DNA of 64,000 bases from Carettochelys insculpta (taxonomy: Eukaryota; Chordata; Testudines; Carettochelyidae), in assembly GCF_033958435.1 (NCBI RefSeq), contig NC_134137.1, positions 63,318,001-63,382,000 of the forward strand. The letters run 5' to 3'. Position numbers and translations under genes: made by a program. The notes under the pieces were generated by a model. The model saw nothing but the letters and a program-made list of their open reading frames with translations. It was not told where the DNA came from and searched no databases. Within the stretch, counting starts at the first letter, position 1, and each line of letters starts with the position of its first letter. Below are positions 61,791 to 64,000 of this stretch, piece by piece.

Positions 61791-64000
61791 TGATTGGAAT
61801 GTTGGTATTGAAGGGTACAGCCTGCTTAGGAGGGACAGACAGGGAAAGAAGGGAGGAGGTGTTGCCTTGTATATTAAAAATGTACACACCTGGACAGAAG
61901 TGGAGATGGACGGGTTGAAAGTCTCTGGGTTAGACTCAGAGGAGTAAAAAACAAGGATGAGGTCCTACTAGGAGTCTACGACAGGCCCCCTAGCCAGGTG
62001 GAAGAGGTGGATGAGGCTTTCTTTAAACAGCTAACAAAATCATCCAGGGCCCAGAATTTGGTGGTAAATGGGGACTTCAACTATCCAAGTATATGTTGGG
62101 AAACTAATACAGCAGGGGACAGACTGTCCAATAAATTTTTGGATTGCATTGCAGATAACTTTTTATTCCAAAAGGCTGAAAAAGCTACCAGAGGGGAAGC
62201 TGTTCTAGATTTAATTTTAAACAAATAGGGAGGAAATTATTGAGAATTTGAAAGTGGAAGAATGCCTGGGTGAAAGTGATCATGAAATCATAGAGTTCAC
62301 AGCCCTAAGGAAGGGTAGAAAGGAAAACAGTACAATAGAGATAATAGATTTCAGGAAGGCAGATTTTGGTAAACTCAGACAGCTGGTAGGTAAGGTCCCA
62401 TGGGAAGCTAAACTGAGGGGAAAGATGGCTGAGGAGAGTTGGCAGTTTTTCAAAGGGACATTATTAAGGGCCCAAAAGCAAGCTATCCCACTGTGCAGGA
62501 AAGATAGAAAACATGGCAAAAGACTGCCTTGGCTTAACCAGGAGATCTTGCATGATCTCAAACTAAAAAAGGAATCGTATAAGAAATGGAAACTAGGACA
62601 AATTACAAAGGATGAATATAGGCAAACAACACGAGCGTGCAGGAGCAAGATTAGAAAGGCTAAGGCACAAAATGAGCTCAAACTAGCTGCAAGCATAAAG
62701 GGAAACAAGAAGGCTTTTTACAAATACATTGGTAACAAGAGGAAGACTAAGGAGAGGGTAAGGCCATTGTCAGAGAGGAGGGAGGAGCAGTAACAGGGAA
62801 TTTGGAAATGGCAGAGATGTTTAATGATTTCTTTGTTTCGGTCTTAACTGAGAAATCTGAAGGAATGCCTGACATAGAGAATGCTCGTGAAAAAGGGGTA
62901 GGTTTAGAAGTTGAAATAGGAAAAGAACAAATTAAAATTTACTTAGAGAAATTAGATGTCTGCAAATCACCAGGGCCTGATGAAATGCATCCTAGAATCC
63001 TCAAGGAGCTGATAGTAGAGGTATCTGAGCCTTTAGCAATCATTTTTGGAAAATCGTGGGAGACGGGAGAGATTCCAGAAGACTGGAAAAGGGCAAATAT
63101 AGTACCCATTTATAAAAAGGGGAACAAGAATAACCCAGGAAACTACAGGCCAGTCAGCTTAACTTCTGTGCCAGGGAAGATAATGGAGCAGGTAATTAAA
63201 GAAATCATCTGCAAGCAATTGGAAAGTGGTAAGGTGCTAGGGAACAGCCAGCATGATTTTGTTAAAAACAGATCACGTCAAACCAATCTGATAGCTTTCT
63301 TTGATAGAATAACGAATCTTGTGGATAAGGGAGAAGCGGTGGATGTGGTATACCTAGACTTCAGTGAAGCATTTGACATGGTCTCACATAATACACTTAA
63401 TCAATAAACTATGCAAATACAACTTAGATGGGGCTACTATAAGGTGGGTGAAAAACTGGCTGGATAACCGTGCCCAGAGAGTAGTTATTAATGGTTTTCA
63501 ATCCTGCTGGAAAAGTATAACTAGTGGGGTTCCGCAGGGGTCTGTTTTAGAACCGGTTCTGTTCAATATCTTCATTAACGATTTTGATATTGACATAGAA
63601 AGTACACTTATTAAGTTTGCAGATGATACCAAGCTGGGAGGGGTTGCAACTTTGGAGGATAGGGTCATAATTCAAAAGGATCTGGATAAACTGGAGAAAT
63701 GGGCTGAAGTAAACAGGATGAGGTTTAATAAGGACAAATGCAAAGTGCTCCACTTAGGAAGGAACAATCAGTGTCACACATACAGAATGGGAAAGGACTG
63801 CCTAGGAATGAGTACAGCAGAAAGGGATCTAGGGGTTATAGTGGACCACAAGCTAAATATGAGTCAACAGTGTGATGCTGTTGCGAAAAAGGCAAACATG
63901 ATTCTAGGATGCATTAACAGGTGTGTTGTGAACAAGACACGAGAAGTCATTCTCCCGCTCTACTCTGCGCTGGTTAGGCCTCAGCTGGAGTATTGTGTCC
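61791..64000 (+). mobile_element. 5'-truncated CR1 LINE, runs off the window
   Basis: It begins inside the endonuclease domain (GATTGGAATGTTGGTATTGA, matched at 21590 in the other copy) and proceeds through the RT domain to the region before the CR1 3' end, where the window stops. It belongs to the same subfamily as 21270-26010 and is better preserved. Confidence 0.9.
61998..64000 (+). pseudogene. CR1 ORF2 fragment (endonuclease end and RT), frameshifted
   Basis: Open pieces at 61998-62228, 62248-62793 and 62802-63407 cover [31 protein letters not shown], the linker and the RT with [19 protein letters not shown] and [15 protein letters not shown] (motif A). After a frameshift near 63395-63410, motif B (GVPQGSV) at about 63526 and FADDTKLG (motif C) at about 63617 remain readable. 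At least four frame breaks make it inactive. The end is cut by the window. Confidence 0.85.

Overview
The window is nuclear DNA from a sauropsid vertebrate, most likely a turtle. It holds one long spliced gene embedded in CR1 LINEs, Penelope-like element (PLE) remnants, foldback MITEs and LTR remnants, a mix I associate with chelonian genomes. The organism call rests on repeat content and is an inference.

The only host gene I can support is SUCLA2, the ADP-forming beta subunit of mitochondrial succinyl-CoA ligase, on the + strand. All 11 coding exons are present (start codon 10631, stop codon 51511-51513). Every intron is GT-AG, the phases agree at every junction, and the joined reading frame is 463 codons plus stop, the same length as the human protein as I know it. 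A CpG-rich promoter region (about 10190-11030) surrounds exon 1. Candidate polyadenylation signals follow the stop at 51820, 51960 and 52158.

Layout. 1-10190: intergenic, made of PLE remnants (131-705, 6019-6627, 9456-10165), MITEs, an LTR-like block (5060-6015) and G-rich degenerate tandem DNA (7530-9455). 10190-52185: SUCLA2. Intron 1 carries a cluster of PLE copies. Intron 2 (16.6 kb) carries a CR1 split by a 1.82-kb solo LTR. Intron 4 carries a LINE 3' end on the minus strand. Introns 6 and 8 carry large palindromic foldback elements. 52190-64000: intergenic, dominated by a near-complete CR1 (53226-57716) nested in an older CR1, then a minus-strand LINE of another clade (59070-61785) abutting a 5'-truncated CR1 that leaves the window.

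Most notable: (a) PLE tails with a hammerhead-ribozyme-like core, CTGATGA, a stem-loop and GAAA; (b) a palindrome with two 165-bp arms that look identical, in SUCLA2 intron 8; (c) several different foldback MITEs that share a terminal TCTACAC word; (d) a CR1 with only three coding lesions found, whose ORF2 has no ATG before the endonuclease domain and lies in the same frame as ORF1. No tRNA, rRNA, CRISPR array or second host gene was recognised.
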